This document shows positions 1-9,152 of a DNA stretch of 64,000 bases, piece after piece (the stretch's first letter is position 1; each line of letters starts with the position of its first letter). The translations under genes and the position numbers were made by a program. The DNA is from Eublepharis macularius. Taxonomy: Eukaryota; Chordata; Lepidosauria; Squamata; Eublepharidae. The stretch spans positions 144,159,464-144,223,463 of the forward strand of contig NC_072796.1 of NCBI RefSeq assembly GCF_028583425.1. Direction: 5' to 3'. The notes under the pieces were generated by a model that made no database searches, had not been told where the DNA came from, and worked only from the letters and a program-made list of their open reading frames with translations.

Positions 1-466
1 ACAGGGTTGAATTGTTTTTTTAAAAGACTGAAAACGAAACTGCTCCCTTTCATGGGGGCAGGGAGAGCAGAGGGCGTGGCCCTGCGATGGGCTCTGCTTG
101 GGTTTGCTTCACAGGCCGCTCAGGAACTCCTGCAGGTACCAAACATCACCGCTTGGTTACTGCTGGTACAAGGCGGGACATGCTCGGCACGCCCGTTCTC
201 TAGACTCTTGGTTTCCAGTTACAGGGTTCAGTTCAAGGTTCTGGTTATCGAATGTCAGGAATTCTCCTAAATAGGACAAGGTAATATTCAAAGCTCCATT
301 GTATGAAACGAAGTCTAAAACTCAAAGTGCACAAATCTGCCCAGTGGATAAGAGAGCTCTCACCCAGCTCCAAGCATTCTCCTGAGAAGTATTTCTGCAG
401 ACTTCTAGCTGATACTCCAGTGAGCAATGCACGTCCAGCAAAGTACAATGGATGAAGTCACATAAT
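1..466. other. Intronic or intergenic start of window, nothing recognised
   Basis: I see no exon, RNA gene or named repeat here. The downstream spectraplakin exon at 9965 begins inside a codon, so an upstream exon must exist. None is visible between 1 and 9964, so this stretch is probably part of one very long intron of that gene. Confidence 0.4.
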
Positions 467-1503
467 GCCTCTCGTAGCCTCCTTCTGCTATAACAACAAT
501 AACAACAACAATAAACATCTCCCGGAAAGTAATGTTGACAGGTTATATTTACCACAAAAAATTGGTGGAAGTGGACTGTTGCAAGTACATCAGGTAGCAG
601 CAGAAGAAAAGAGAGGCCTGAATGATTACATCAGTAGAAGTACAGAAAAATTACTTCAGACTGTGAAAACAGAGAACTTAATAAAAACAACCGAAACAAA
701 GGCTGAATACAAGAAGAAACAGTTTGAGGATAGATTAAATGGCGGGAAGAACAAACCCTTACCGGGGTAACATCTAAAAAATACTGAAGGAAAAAGTGAC
801 AACAGCCTAACTGGGGCATGGTTGAAGATGGGCACAATGAAGAAAGAAACTGAAGGTCTGACCTTCGCAGCACAAGAACAAGCGTTGCAAACAAATGTTT
901 TGAAAGCCAAAATTCAGAAAATCAGTGAAAATCCAAAATGTCGACTTTGCCAGGAGAAAGATGAAACTGTGTCCCACCTTATCTCTGAATGCAGAAAAAT
1001 TGCACAGACGGATTACAAAGCTAGACGTGACCGGGTCGCAAAGCCGATTCACTGGTCAGTAAGTAAAAAGTATAATCTGCAAGTACCAAAGAATTCACGG
1101 GAACATCAGGTGGAAAAGGTGCTAGAAAATGAACAAGTCAAGATCTTGTGGGATTTTAGAATTCAAACTGATTGACACCTTGAACACAATACACCAGACA
1201 TCATAGTTGTGGAAAATCGAAAAGTTTGAATAATTGACATTGCAATTCTGGGGGATGCCAAAATCAAAGGAAAAGAACAAGAAAAATTATTAAATATAGA
1301 GATCTGGCAATAGAAACCACCCGACTATGGAAGAAGAATGCAACAGTAGTCCCCATTGTCATCAGGGCACTGGGAACTATTTTGAAAAACTTTGCAACTT
1401 ATATGGAAAACCTGCAGCTTTCTGACATAACACCGACAGAACTGCAAAAGACGGCGTTACTTGGAACAGCGTACATATTACACCAATACCTGGCTGACAC
1501 TTA
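467..1503 (+). mobile_element. Decayed 3' part of an R4/Dong-like non-LTR retrotransposon
   Basis: Broken reading frames on the plus strand give pieces of one LINE protein. First comes a stretch with LPESNVDRLYLPQKIGG (about 520-770). Then there is a cysteine-histidine knuckle starting KCRLCQEKDETVSHLISEC (about 940-1000). Last is a restriction-like endonuclease core with PDIIVVENRKV followed by IIDIAI (about 1196-1245), and a closing segment that ends near 1503. In-frame stops and frame changes, for example the stop between the two endonuclease halves, make it a pseudogene. A CCHC knuckle followed by a PD-(D/E)xK-type endonuclease is the layout of early-branching LINEs such as R4/Dong. The clade name is from memory of the family. 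An (AAC)n-like run near 491-513 lies just before the conserved part. Confidence 0.6.
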
Positions 1504-1597
1504 GGTCTCTGGTGGAAACTTGTATCAGCTTAGCAAGGCCAATCAGTGATAGCATGCGATCTTTATTTATTATTGATTGTGCTGCGTGTAATTTGAA

Positions 1598-1855
1598 TAA
1601 CAACAACAACATTCGATTTATATACCGCCCTTCAGGATAACTTAACACCCACTCAGAGCAGTTTACAAAGTATGTTATTTTTATCCTTACAACAATCACC
1701 TTGTGAGGAGGGTGGGGCAGAGAGAGCTCTGAGAGAGCTGTGACTGACCCAAGGTCACTTAGCTGGCTTCAAGCAGAGGAGTGGGGGATCAAACCCTGCT
1801 CTCCAGATTAGAGTCCTGCCGCTCTTAACCATCACACCAAACTGGCTCTCTATGT
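1598..1855 (-). mobile_element. tRNA-derived SINE, antisense
   Basis: Read on the minus strand, this has a tRNA-like head (TGGTGTGATGGTTAAGAG-type A box and a GGTTTGATCC-type B box). A body with 'gtgaccttgggtcag' follows, and then an L2-like tail with 'aaggGCGGTATATAAA' and an AAC-rich end. The same family is seen in sense orientation at 19372-19555. Confidence 0.7.
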
Positions 1856-1860
1856 TTATT

Positions 1861-2598
1861 CTCTCTCTTCCATGGGAGTTTGCTGGGTGACCTTGGGCCA
1901 ATCACAAAATCTTTTTTTTTTTGAAAATTTTTTTATTGGGTTAGGATCAAATGTTTACACATTACAGTCAATATTCCCATTTCCCAATTTCTAACCCCCT
2001 CCCTTTCCTCCCCCTTTTTGTTGACTTCCAACAGTTTTCCAACCCTTTGTCCCTTTTCCCTTACTCTTTATATATTCCTCTATCTAACAAATATATATTC
2101 TCCCTTTATTCTAAGCAATACTTCTTTAACTATTTTTAATACTCTGTACCCTGACTATGAGTCCCATTTTCCATAATGGATAAACAATTTATCCCATTTT
2201 TCATTATTTCACTTTCAAATATTTCTATATATCATAAACTATGTAAACCATACATTCATATAAATCAACCAGTTTAACTTATACTCTATATGTTATTCAT
2301 TCTATCTTCTTCTTTCTATTTTAGTTATATTTGTTTACATTAGTATTTCTATTCCCCTTCAGTCATAAGTCTATATATGATATCAATCAATTTGACTCAT
2401 ATACAACTTCAAATAAACATATTCAGTTTGGTACACTGTACGGAATCAAAAAGAAAATATTATTAGTTAATCAATCCTTATAGTTAACCCTTATGATTAG
2501 GCCAATCACAAAATCTTAGCTGAACCTACCTTGCAGGGTTATTGTGAGGATAAAATGGAGGTGAGAAGAACGATGTGAGTTATTTTGGATCTCCACAA
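1861..2598 (+). mobile_element. Left half of a SINE split by L1 and LTR insertions
   Basis: The 'tgggtgaccttgggcca' body starts at about 1884 and resumes at 2500 with 'ttgcagggttattgtgagg'. It stops at 2598 where the LTR element begins and continues at 9569 ('ctggggagaaaa...gtataaa'). Joining the flanks gives a SINE of the type seen whole at 23838-24045. This SINE was therefore the original landing site for both later insertions. Confidence 0.6.
1913..2499 (-). mobile_element. 5'-truncated L1-like retrotransposon with target-site duplication
   Basis: AT-rich insert starting with a poly-T run. On the minus strand it ends 'aataaaaaaattttc' plus poly-A, as L1 3' ends do. It is bracketed by a 17-18 bp direct repeat beginning GGCCAATCACAAAATCT at 1896-1913 and 2500-2517. 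That is the footprint of target-primed insertion. No coding sequence remains in the roughly 590 bp kept. Confidence 0.7.
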
Positions 2599-3014
2599 TG
2601 TCAGGTCCAGTGTATATCTAAACTGTACTGACTCCATTTTCTAATGCTTCTAGTGTTTGAGTATTCTCTTCCCAGGTGCACCAGTTCCCAGGCAGCATTC
2701 CCACCGGAGGAGACTGTTTTGTCTAACACCGTTCCACCAAGCACTGGCCTTGAAGGAGAGCAGCTTCCCAGGACTGAGAGATGTTGTTTTGAGAACTGTG
2801 GGGGGAGGCTGATCCAGATGGGTATTGTTACTCTGTATCTTATGCTTGCTCTTCATTGGTAACAATGATCATGTACCATCCTGATTCTCCTATTCAGGAC
2901 AGTGGACTATAATGGACCTTTTCTGCAGTAAAGTTTCCTTTTCCAAACAATGGACTTGTGTTTGCTTCTGAAGGGAACCCTGTAGTGAGTGCCTTATTTA
3001 GCCACAGTCTGACA
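2599..3014 (+). repeat. 5' LTR of Sushi-class element
   Basis: 416 bp with inverted ends TGTCAG/CTGACA. A likely transcription start is at 2855, inferred from the 11-nt match to the primer-binding site; the surrounding TCATT resembles an initiator. AGTAAA at 2928-2933 is a possible variant poly(A) signal when used in the 3' copy. No clear TATA box is seen. Confidence 0.92.
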
Positions 3015-3016
3015 TT

Positions 3017-3027
3017 TTGTTACCAAT
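3017..3027 (+). promoter_or_regulatory. Self-priming primer-binding site
   Basis: TTGTTACCAAT sits 2 nt after the 5' LTR and is the exact reverse complement of ATTGGTAACAA at 2855-2865 within the LTR. It does not start with TGG as a tRNA-primed site would. In Tf1 and vertebrate Sushi elements the first 11 nt of the transcript fold back on the PBS to prime reverse transcription, and the same arrangement is visible here. Confidence 0.75.
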
Positions 3028-3028
3028 C

Positions 3029-5695
3029 ATGTCTGAGTCGGGCCCAGCGGAATCCAAGGTTGTCCCGGACAGGGATCCTTTGTTTGATCCGTATGCGTCT
3101 CCCGACAATCAACCTGTGCAAGCCCAAGACTCCCAGGAGCTGGGAGCAGCCGGGAACGGAACCGGAGCCTCCACGTCCACCCCGCCTCTCATCGACCTCA
3201 GTACTCGGGCCGAGACCGAAGCCAACCTCGGGGCAAGGCCGAAAGCGACTGCTCTCCCTTTGATTTCGGTACCCACCCCGTCGGAGTGGGGAGCCAGACC
3301 CCGAGAAACCAGAGAGCGTCGGGCAGGTGGACTCCATCCACTATTTTCGATGGAAGGGCGCCGAAGCCTAGGAACCGTCCCGGAGCTAGACAGCAGCCAA
3401 CCATGGCGATATTGGAACAGGACGTCCGAACAGGCGGAGGGGGACACGTCTCGCCGCGGCGCCCTGAGTTGGGATTACTCCGAACTTGTTTCGTGGAAAG
3501 AGCCAACGGAGGTCCCTGAACAAAGTTGGGAGCAGATACAAGGTCGCACCTATGCGGTGGATACCAGCATCTCGGCCGTGACGGGTATGGCCAAGGGAAT
3601 CCTAGCTGCGAGATCGAGAGTCGTCCAAGGGGACCCTCCTCCTTGGGGCCCCTTGTCCCCGGTGAGTGCAACGAATGAAGCTTCCATAAGCGAGCAACTG
3701 GGGGCAAGTCGAATGCAACAGTTAGAAGCTAAACTGATGGATATGGAAGAAAGTTTGGCTCATGCCATCCATTTAATTTCGGCAATGGGAGCAGGGGAAA
3801 GACTGTCCCCTGAAGAGATGGCGGTACAGATAGCTACCCTTCAAAGTGTTATCTCCTATCCGATGGAGAATGTCCAGCAGCGGCCGTCACCTACCGGTGA
3901 AGGAGACACCCATCCGGGCGAAACGGGAGAGCAACCCAAGGAACTTCCAGCACAGCAGGAAATTCCACCGAGCAAGGGAGACCCGGTTGAGCCACCCGGA
4001 GAGACCCCCACCGAACTCCCTAACCAGGCAGGGGATGCGCCGCCAGACGGGACTCCCGTTGAGAGGCCTACGGAAGGGGAAGAAAAGCCCAGTGATACAC
4101 CGGTGAGACCCCCTCTTACTTCTTCTATAACGGTCCGGCCGGACCAAGCGGGAGCACACGCGGCTCCATCTGAGGAGGGAACCCCTCGTCAACCGCGAGA
4201 CATTGTCCCCGCCGGGCAACCTACGGGGGACGGTCTAACAGCGCCAAGAGCCCAGCCGCTGCTTCCCAGATTAACAACACCCGGAGGGGCAAGCCCGAGC
4301 GGCCTTCCACCGGTTCAACCCTCGCCGCTGCGGCCTCTCTCACCTCGACCGCAGCTCATACTGTCGCAGCAGCCCCAGGACCAGCCCGTTTTACCACCCC
4401 CGAACCAACCGGGACGGCCTGCACCACTACGACACCTTCAACCCCCTCCACAGCGGCCAATTTCCACTCTCCCACACCAACCTCCTCCACCTCGACAGCT
4501 GCCACTAACGCCTCCCGTGTTACCGGCCAGACCGAGACTGCCGCCTCCTGCTCGCCTGCCACTACAGCCTCCGGCCCAACCAAGACCAACCCCGACACCG
4601 CAACCACGGCAACCTCCGCCCGCACAACCAGCCCAACCCCAGCCGGCACCGCCGGTTCAACCGCCACCCGTACAGCAGGCACCGTTGCCCCGACCGAGAC
4701 TCCAGTTACCTCCTCCCGCGCCTCAGGCGCAACTAAGACTGCCGATGGACTTTTACCCAGCGCCTGCTCCAAGACAAGAACTCCCGATGGGCTGGGTGAA
4801 GCTAGAAGCCACCTTCGATGGGGATCCATCCAAATTGGGATTTTTCCTAGTCCAAGTGGTACAGTTTTTCAACCGGTGGGGGCACCTCTTCGGCAGTGAG
4901 GCCAGTCAAATCGAACATCTTGGATCTCGTTTACAGGGCAAAGCAGCAGACTGGTATGTAGGACTATACAATGTCGGGGCCCCAGAACTCGATACTCTTC
5001 AGGGGTTAGTGGATGCTATCCGAGCGCAGTATGAAGACCCCTTAGAAGAAACCCGGGCCCGGACAGAATTGCAAGCCATCAAACAAGGCAGCATGTCAGC
5101 AAGAGACTATGTCACAAAATTCCGGCAATTAGCAGCCAAGTGCCCTAGGTGTGAGGAGTCCACCAAGATTATCCTGTTCAAACAAGGCCTTAACCCGAGA
5201 CTTTTGGACAGAGCCCTCATGCAAGACAATCCCCCCACGTTGTTAGGGTGGATCCAACTTGTTTGCGAAGTAGAAAATCGCATGTTGGAAGTCCGTTTGG
5301 TTGAACAACAACAACAAACGGGACAAAGAAGACCATTGACCTTACAAAGGGGAGCACGGGGAGCTAGCTACGCCACCCGTGGAGCGAGAGATGCTAGATG
5401 GCAACAAGGGCTGTGTTTGCAATGCGGACAGGCTGGTCACTTTGCAGCACAATGCCCTTACCGGCCTGTGCAAAGACCTCCGCTCCAATTACAGCGTCCA
5501 ACCCTTGCTCCGTTTCCTACGCTCCAACGCCCGACTCCAGCACCCCGAGCAAATAGATGCCGCGGCGCTGCCCAAAGGCCAGCCTCGGAGAGAGGGCTGG
5601 AAGCGGAAGAAATCATGGAATACGATCCCGCTTCCCCAACCGCAGAGGCTAATCCAGAAAGTCCCCAGTCGGGAAACGAAATGGATCTGTCGTGA
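3029..5695 (+). CDS. gag: Gag polyprotein of Sushi-class retrotransposon
   Basis: An 888-codon ORF from ATG 3029; an in-frame TTG at 3017 lies in the PBS and is not a likely start. The first ~400 residues are low-complexity and acidic/proline-bearing. Residues ~410-585 are extremely rich in Pro, Gln and Arg. A Retrotrans_gag-type capsid domain follows at ~586-745 (FDGDPSKLGFFLVQ..., then LQGKAADWY). One CCHC zinc knuckle C-x2-C-x4-H-x4-C lies at residues 796-809. The capsid resembles the Sushi gags that gave rise to mammalian PEG10 and RTL genes. It would form the particle shell and bind RNA through the knuckle. It is long for a chromovirus gag because of the N-terminal extension. It ends TGA 5693-5695, overlapping pol by 43 nt. 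Confidence 0.92.
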   Translation: MSESGPAESKVVPDRDPLFDPYASPDNQPVQAQDSQELGAAGNGTGASTSTPPLIDLSTRAETEANLGARPKATALPLISVPTPSEWGARPRETRERRAGGLHPLFSMEGRRSLGTVPELDSSQPWRYWNRTSEQAEGDTSRRGALSWDYSELVSWKEPTEVPEQSWEQIQGRTYAVDTSISAVTGMAKGILAARSRVVQGDPPPWGPLSPVSATNEASISEQLGASRMQQLEAKLMDMEESLAHAIHLISAMGAGERLSPEEMAVQIATLQSVISYPMENVQQRPSPTGEGDTHPGETGEQPKELPAQQEIPPSKGDPVEPPGETPTELPNQAGDAPPDGTPVERPTEGEEKPSDTPVRPPLTSSITVRPDQAGAHAAPSEEGTPRQPRDIVPAGQPTGDGLTAPRAQPLLPRLTTPGGASPSGLPPVQPSPLRPLSPRPQLILSQQPQDQPVLPPPNQPGRPAPLRHLQPPPQRPISTLPHQPPPPRQLPLTPPVLPARPRLPPPARLPLQPPAQPRPTPTPQPRQPPPAQPAQPQPAPPVQPPPVQQAPLPRPRLQLPPPAPQAQLRLPMDFYPAPAPRQELPMGWVKLEATFDGDPSKLGFFLVQVVQFFNRWGHLFGSEASQIEHLGSRLQGKAADWYVGLYNVGAPELDTLQGLVDAIRAQYEDPLEETRARTELQAIKQGSMSARDYVTKFRQLAAKCPRCEESTKIILFKQGLNPRLLDRALMQDNPPTLLGWIQLVCEVENRMLEVRLVEQQQQTGQRRPLTLQRGARGASYATRGARDARWQQGLCLQCGQAGHFAAQCPYRPVQRPPLQLQRPTLAPFPTLQRPTPAPRANRCRGAAQRPASERGLEAEEIMEYDPASPTAEANPESPQSGNEMDLS

Positions 5696-8600
5696 AAGGA
5701 CCCAAACGACAGATCCGCTCTAAGCCCGTCCCTGCACGGAACCGGCCGCCTGGGTCCATCTTATTCATGCCAGTGACTCTAATCAACCCAGAGAGGAAGA
5801 TGCATATTCGGGTGCAAGCTCTTATTGACTCGGGCTGCTCAAGAGACATCATTGCCCCTGCTCTAGTCAATGGACTAGTCCTACCAACTCGGGATCTACA
5901 AAACCCAGTAATCTTTGAGCAAATGGATGGTACCAACATGAATCCTGTAACAACTGAAACCATCCCAGTGATCACAGGCATGGGACAACATTGGGAGAAG
6001 AGGTCCTTTGTCATCAGCTCGACTGCCAAATACCCGTTAATTTTAGGCAGCAAATGGCTATGTGATCACAATCCCTACATAGACTGGGCACAAGGATGTA
6101 TTACTTTCAGTCATACCAACTGCAAAAATCACCGTTGGAATCAAAACTGGGGCGAAGATCCGACTCATAAAGAAAAGGCCCTTCTCACCCAAGAAGAAGT
6201 CAACCAAATACCCGAACCGTACTGGCCTTTTCTAAATGCTTTCTCTGAAGAGGAGGCAGATACTCTACCCCCGCACCGACGAACGGACTGTGCGGTAGAA
6301 ATTCTACCCGGAGCCTCACTGCCCAAAGGACGACTTTATCCCATGAGTCTCCATGAACGCGAAGAGCTCCGGAAATTCATCGACACCAACCTCCAACGAG
6401 GGTTCATCCGCCCAGCCGCTAGCCCCCACGCCGCTCCAGTCCTCTTCGTGAAAAAGAAGGATGGGGGGCTTCGACTGTGCACAGATTTCCGAGGCTTGAA
6501 TGCAGTGTCCACCAACAACGCCTATCCTATACCGCTCATCCGAGACCTTCTCAACGTCGTGGCCCAAGGTAAGATCTTTACGAAATTAGATCTAAAAGAT
6601 GCTTACTTCCACGTTCGTATCAAGGCAGGGGATGAGTGGAAAACCGCTTTCAATACGCCCCTCGGACAATATGAATACTTAGTTATGCCTTTTGGTTTGA
6701 CGGGAGCCCCGTCCGTATTCATGTCCATGATAAACGAAGTTCTACACGAATTTCTGTACAAAGGGGTGGTAGTGTACCTTGATGATGTGTTAATTTACTC
6801 AGACACCGAGGAAGAACATATTCAAACGGTACGAAAAGTTTTAGCCACCCTGATGAAGAATAAGCTGCCCATCAAACTGTCCAAATGTGAATTCCATAAA
6901 ACCGAACTCACTTACCTCGGGTATTGTATCTCCCAAGAAGGCCTGAAAATGGATCCAGCCAAAATACAGGCGATCCAGGACTGGCAGAAACCCACCACCC
7001 GTAAAGAACTGCAATCCTTCCTGGGTTTTGCCAACTTCTATAGAGACTTCATAGCAAATTTCGCCCAAATCACGCTCCCTTTAACAGACTTGCTGAAAAC
7101 CAAAGATAAAGGGGACCAAGCTAAAAAACCCTCTGCCAAACTGCAATGGACCCCCGATTGCCAAACGGCCTTCGATTGTCTAAAAAAGCAATTTGTAACG
7201 GAACCCATCCTCTCCCACCCCAACGAACAATCCCCTTTCATAGTGCAAGTTGACGCCAGCGATACGGCGATAGGGGGGGTTTTACTGCAGAAGGGGGAGG
7301 ATGGCAGGCTGCGGCCGTGTGCTTTCTTGTCTAGAAAATTTTCGGAGGCGGAAAGGAATTGGAATGTGTGGGAGAAGGAGGCCTTTGCCGTAAAAGCGGC
7401 CCTTACTAACTGGAGACATTGGCTGGAGGGGGCGCGATACCCTTTCGAGGTCTGGACGGATCATAAAAATCTGGAGGCCCTCCGAAGCCCACGCAGACTG
7501 AATGCCAAGCAATTGCGATGGGCGGAATTCTTTTCCAAATTCAACTTCACTCTAAATTATCTCCCAGGCAAAACTAACTTTTTGGCAGACGCCCTATCGC
7601 GCATGCCCCAACATAAGAGCAAACGGGAGGAGACTGTCGACACTGTCTTCTCGCCTACGCAACTTGGGGGCGTGGTGACTACTCGCAGCCGTGCCAAGCA
7701 GCCCCTCCCGGCCAACCAAGAGTGGAAATCGAAACTTAAAACTGAGGTGGAGAAGGAGGGGGATAAGGCTCCGCGAAGCAAACTAACCCAAGCCCCACAA
7801 GGGGATTGGCTAGCCGGGAGCAAATTTTATGTCCCAGACAGCCTTAGACTGGAAGTTTTGCAGCGCTGTCATGACGCTCCCACTGCTGGACATTATGGGT
7901 ATCTGAAAACTTTGCACCTAATCCAAAGACAATTCTGGTGGCCGGGCATGCGCAAAGACATTTCCCAATACGTTAGTTCCTGTCCTATTTGCCTCAGCGC
8001 CAAAACCAGAAAAGGGAAGCCTCCGGGTCTCCTGCAACCATTGGAAACGCCAAACAGACCCTGGGAAATAATATCTATGGACTTTATCACTGATCTACCT
8101 ATCTCAAAAGGACATAATTGCATTTTAGTGGTGGTAGATCTGTTCTCCAAACAAGCTCATTTTATCCCCTGTACTGCTATACCCTCCGCTCGAAAACTAG
8201 CAGATTTGTTTCTAAAACACATCGTAAAATTACATTCTTTTCCGTCCAAGGTGATTTCGGATCGCGGCGGACAGTTCGTTGCCAACTTCTGGCGGGAGCT
8301 TTTGAAAATGTTGAATATTGAACAAGGCATCAGTTCAAGCCACCACCCACAAACCGACGGGCAATCCGAAAAAACAAACCAAATTTTAGAACAGTTTCTG
8401 CGTTGCTACATTAATTTTCAACAAGATAATTGGGTGGACCTTCTCCCTCTGGCCGAGTTCTCTTATAACAACAGTGTACACGCTTCAACGGGGGAGGCCC
8501 CCTTCAAAATTGTCTACGGGACTCACTTCAATCCCTTCCCGTTGGATGCCCCCCCTCTCCATTCCTCTAAATTGCCAGATGTATCTTCGTGGTGGGGGGA

Positions 8601-9141
8601 GGCGGCGCAGCAATGGGATCTTATTAAGAAGCACCTTGACAAAGCCAAACTGGATTACAAAAAATACGCAGACCGCCATCGTGCGGCCGAATGGGAATTA
8701 CAACCCGGAGATCATGTGTATATTTCCACAAAAAATCTAAGACTTGCTCAGACCAGCCGCAAACTCGCTCTGAAATTCCTAGGACCTTTTCCTGTGCGCA
8801 AGATAATAAATAAAGTGACTGTTGCTGTAACTCTGCCCAAGAACCTGCGCCATGTGCATGATACGTTCCATGTCAGTCTTCTAAAAAGAGCTCCCACCGA
8901 CAACAAATGGCACGTCAGAGCTCCACCCATTCCAACGTTAATTGACGACCAAACACACTATGAGGTACAACAAATCTTGGACTCTAAACTCAAAAGAAAT
9001 CAGCTTTTTTACCTCATTAGGTGGAAGGACTTTGATTCTGGTTACGATGAATGGGTGAACTCTGCACATGTTCATGCTCCTAGATTAACCAAAGCTTTTC
9101 ATACTCGCTATCCATATAAGCCAGGGGGGGATTTGTTTTAA
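5653..9141 (+). CDS. pol: Pol polyprotein: protease, RT, RNase H, integrase, chromodomain
   Basis: The open frame runs from 5653 (after TAA at 5650) to TAA 9139-9141. It has no ATG near its start and is expected as a Gag-Pol product by -1 frameshift; translation from GTG 5692 would give 1,149 aa. Visible in order: aspartic protease LIDSGCS (Asp at 5827); reverse transcriptase with VYLDDVLIY (YLDD about 6775); RNase H beginning QVDAS (about 7250); integrase HHCC zinc finger (His near 7870, cysteines near 7981-7995); integrase catalytic D, D-35-E (codons at 8080, 8260, 8368); and a C-terminal chromodomain (about 8960-9110) with YLIRWKDFDSGYDEW. All catalytic residues are present and there is no internal stop, so it may be functional. 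The order RT-RNase H-integrase is that of Ty3/Gypsy (Metaviridae). Confidence 0.94.
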   Translation, partial: SRKSPVGKRNGSVVKGPKRQIRSKPVPARNRPPGSILFMPVTLINPERKMHIRVQALIDSGCSRDIIAPALVNGLVLPTRDLQNPVIFEQMDGTNMNPVTTETIPVITGMGQHWEKRSFVISSTAKYPLILGSKWLCDHNPYIDWAQGCITFSHTNCKNHRWNQNWGEDPTHKEKALLTQEEVNQIPEPYWPFLNAFSEEEADTLPPHRRTDCAVEILPGASLPKGRLYPMSLHEREELRKFIDTNLQRGFIRPAASPHAAPVLFVKKKDGGLRLCTDFRGLNAVSTNNAYPIPLIRDLLNVVAQGKIFTKLDLKDAYFHVRIKAGDEWKTAFNTPLGQYEYLVMPFGLTGAPSVFMSMINEVLHEFLYKGVVVYLDDVLIYSDTEEEHIQTVRKVLATLMKNKLPIKLSKCEFHKTELTYLGYCISQEGLKMDPAKIQAIQDWQKPTTRKELQSFLGFANFYRDFIANFAQITLPLTDLLKTKDKGDQAKKPSAKLQWTPDCQTAFDCLKKQFVTEPILSHPNEQSPFIVQVDASDTAIGGVLLQKGEDGRLRPCAFLSRKFSEAERNWNVWEKEAFAVKAALTNWRHWLEGARYPFEVWTDHKNLEALRSPRRLNAKQLRWAEFFSKFNFTLNYLPGKTNFLADALSRMPQHKSKREETVDTVFSPTQLGGVVTTRSRAKQPLPANQEWKSKLKTEVEKEGDKAPRSKLTQAPQGDWLAGSKFYVPDSLRLEVLQRCHDAPTAGHYGYLKTLHLIQRQFWWPGMRKDISQYVSSCPICLSAKTRKGKPPGLLQPLETPNRPWEIISMDFITDLPISKGHNCILVVVDLFSKQAHFIPCTAIPSARKLADLFLKHIVKLHSFPSKVISDRGGQFVANFWRELLKMLNIEQGISSSHHPQTDGQSEKTNQILEQFLRCYINFQQDNWVDLLPLAEFSYNNSVHASTGEAPFKIVYGTHFNPFPLDAPPLHSSKLPDVSSWWGEAAQQWDLIKKHLDKAKLDYKKYADRHRAAEWELQPGDHVYISTKNLRLAQTSRKLALKFLGPFPVRKIINKVTVAVTLPKNLRHVHDTFHVSLLKRAPTDNKWHVRAPPIPTLIDDQTHYEVQQILDSKLKRNQLFYLIRWKDFDSGYDEWVNSAHVHAPRLTKAFHTRYPYKPGGDLF
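5671..5757 (+). promoter_or_regulatory. -1 programmed ribosomal frameshift signal (gag to pol)
   Basis: The heptamer GGGAAAC at 5671-5677 is read G GGA AAC in the gag frame, which is exactly the X XXY YYZ slippery pattern. After a 5-nt spacer comes a perfect 11-bp stem (5683-5693 with 5706-5716; GGATCTGTCGT against ACGACAGATCC) and a 12-nt loop. Loop bases GGACCCA (5698-5704) can pair with TGGGTCC (5751-5757), making a possible H-type pseudoknot. The pol frame is the -1 frame and opens at 5653, just upstream. All the parts are visible; that they work is inferred. Confidence 0.88.
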
Positions 9142-9150
9142 GGGGGGCAG
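9139..9150 (+). promoter_or_regulatory. Polypurine tract
   Basis: AAGGGGGGCAG lies directly before the 3' LTR, followed by AA and then TGTCAGG. It would prime plus-strand DNA synthesis. The two bases AA before TG mirror the TT after CA of the 5' LTR, as expected if integrase trims 2 nt. Confidence 0.7.
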
Positions 9151-9152
9151 AA

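Noticed and set aside
4356..4829. 157-codon frame antisense to gag
   Set aside because: Shadow of the Pro/Gln-rich gag tract; Val/Ala/Glu repeats mirror the sense codons.
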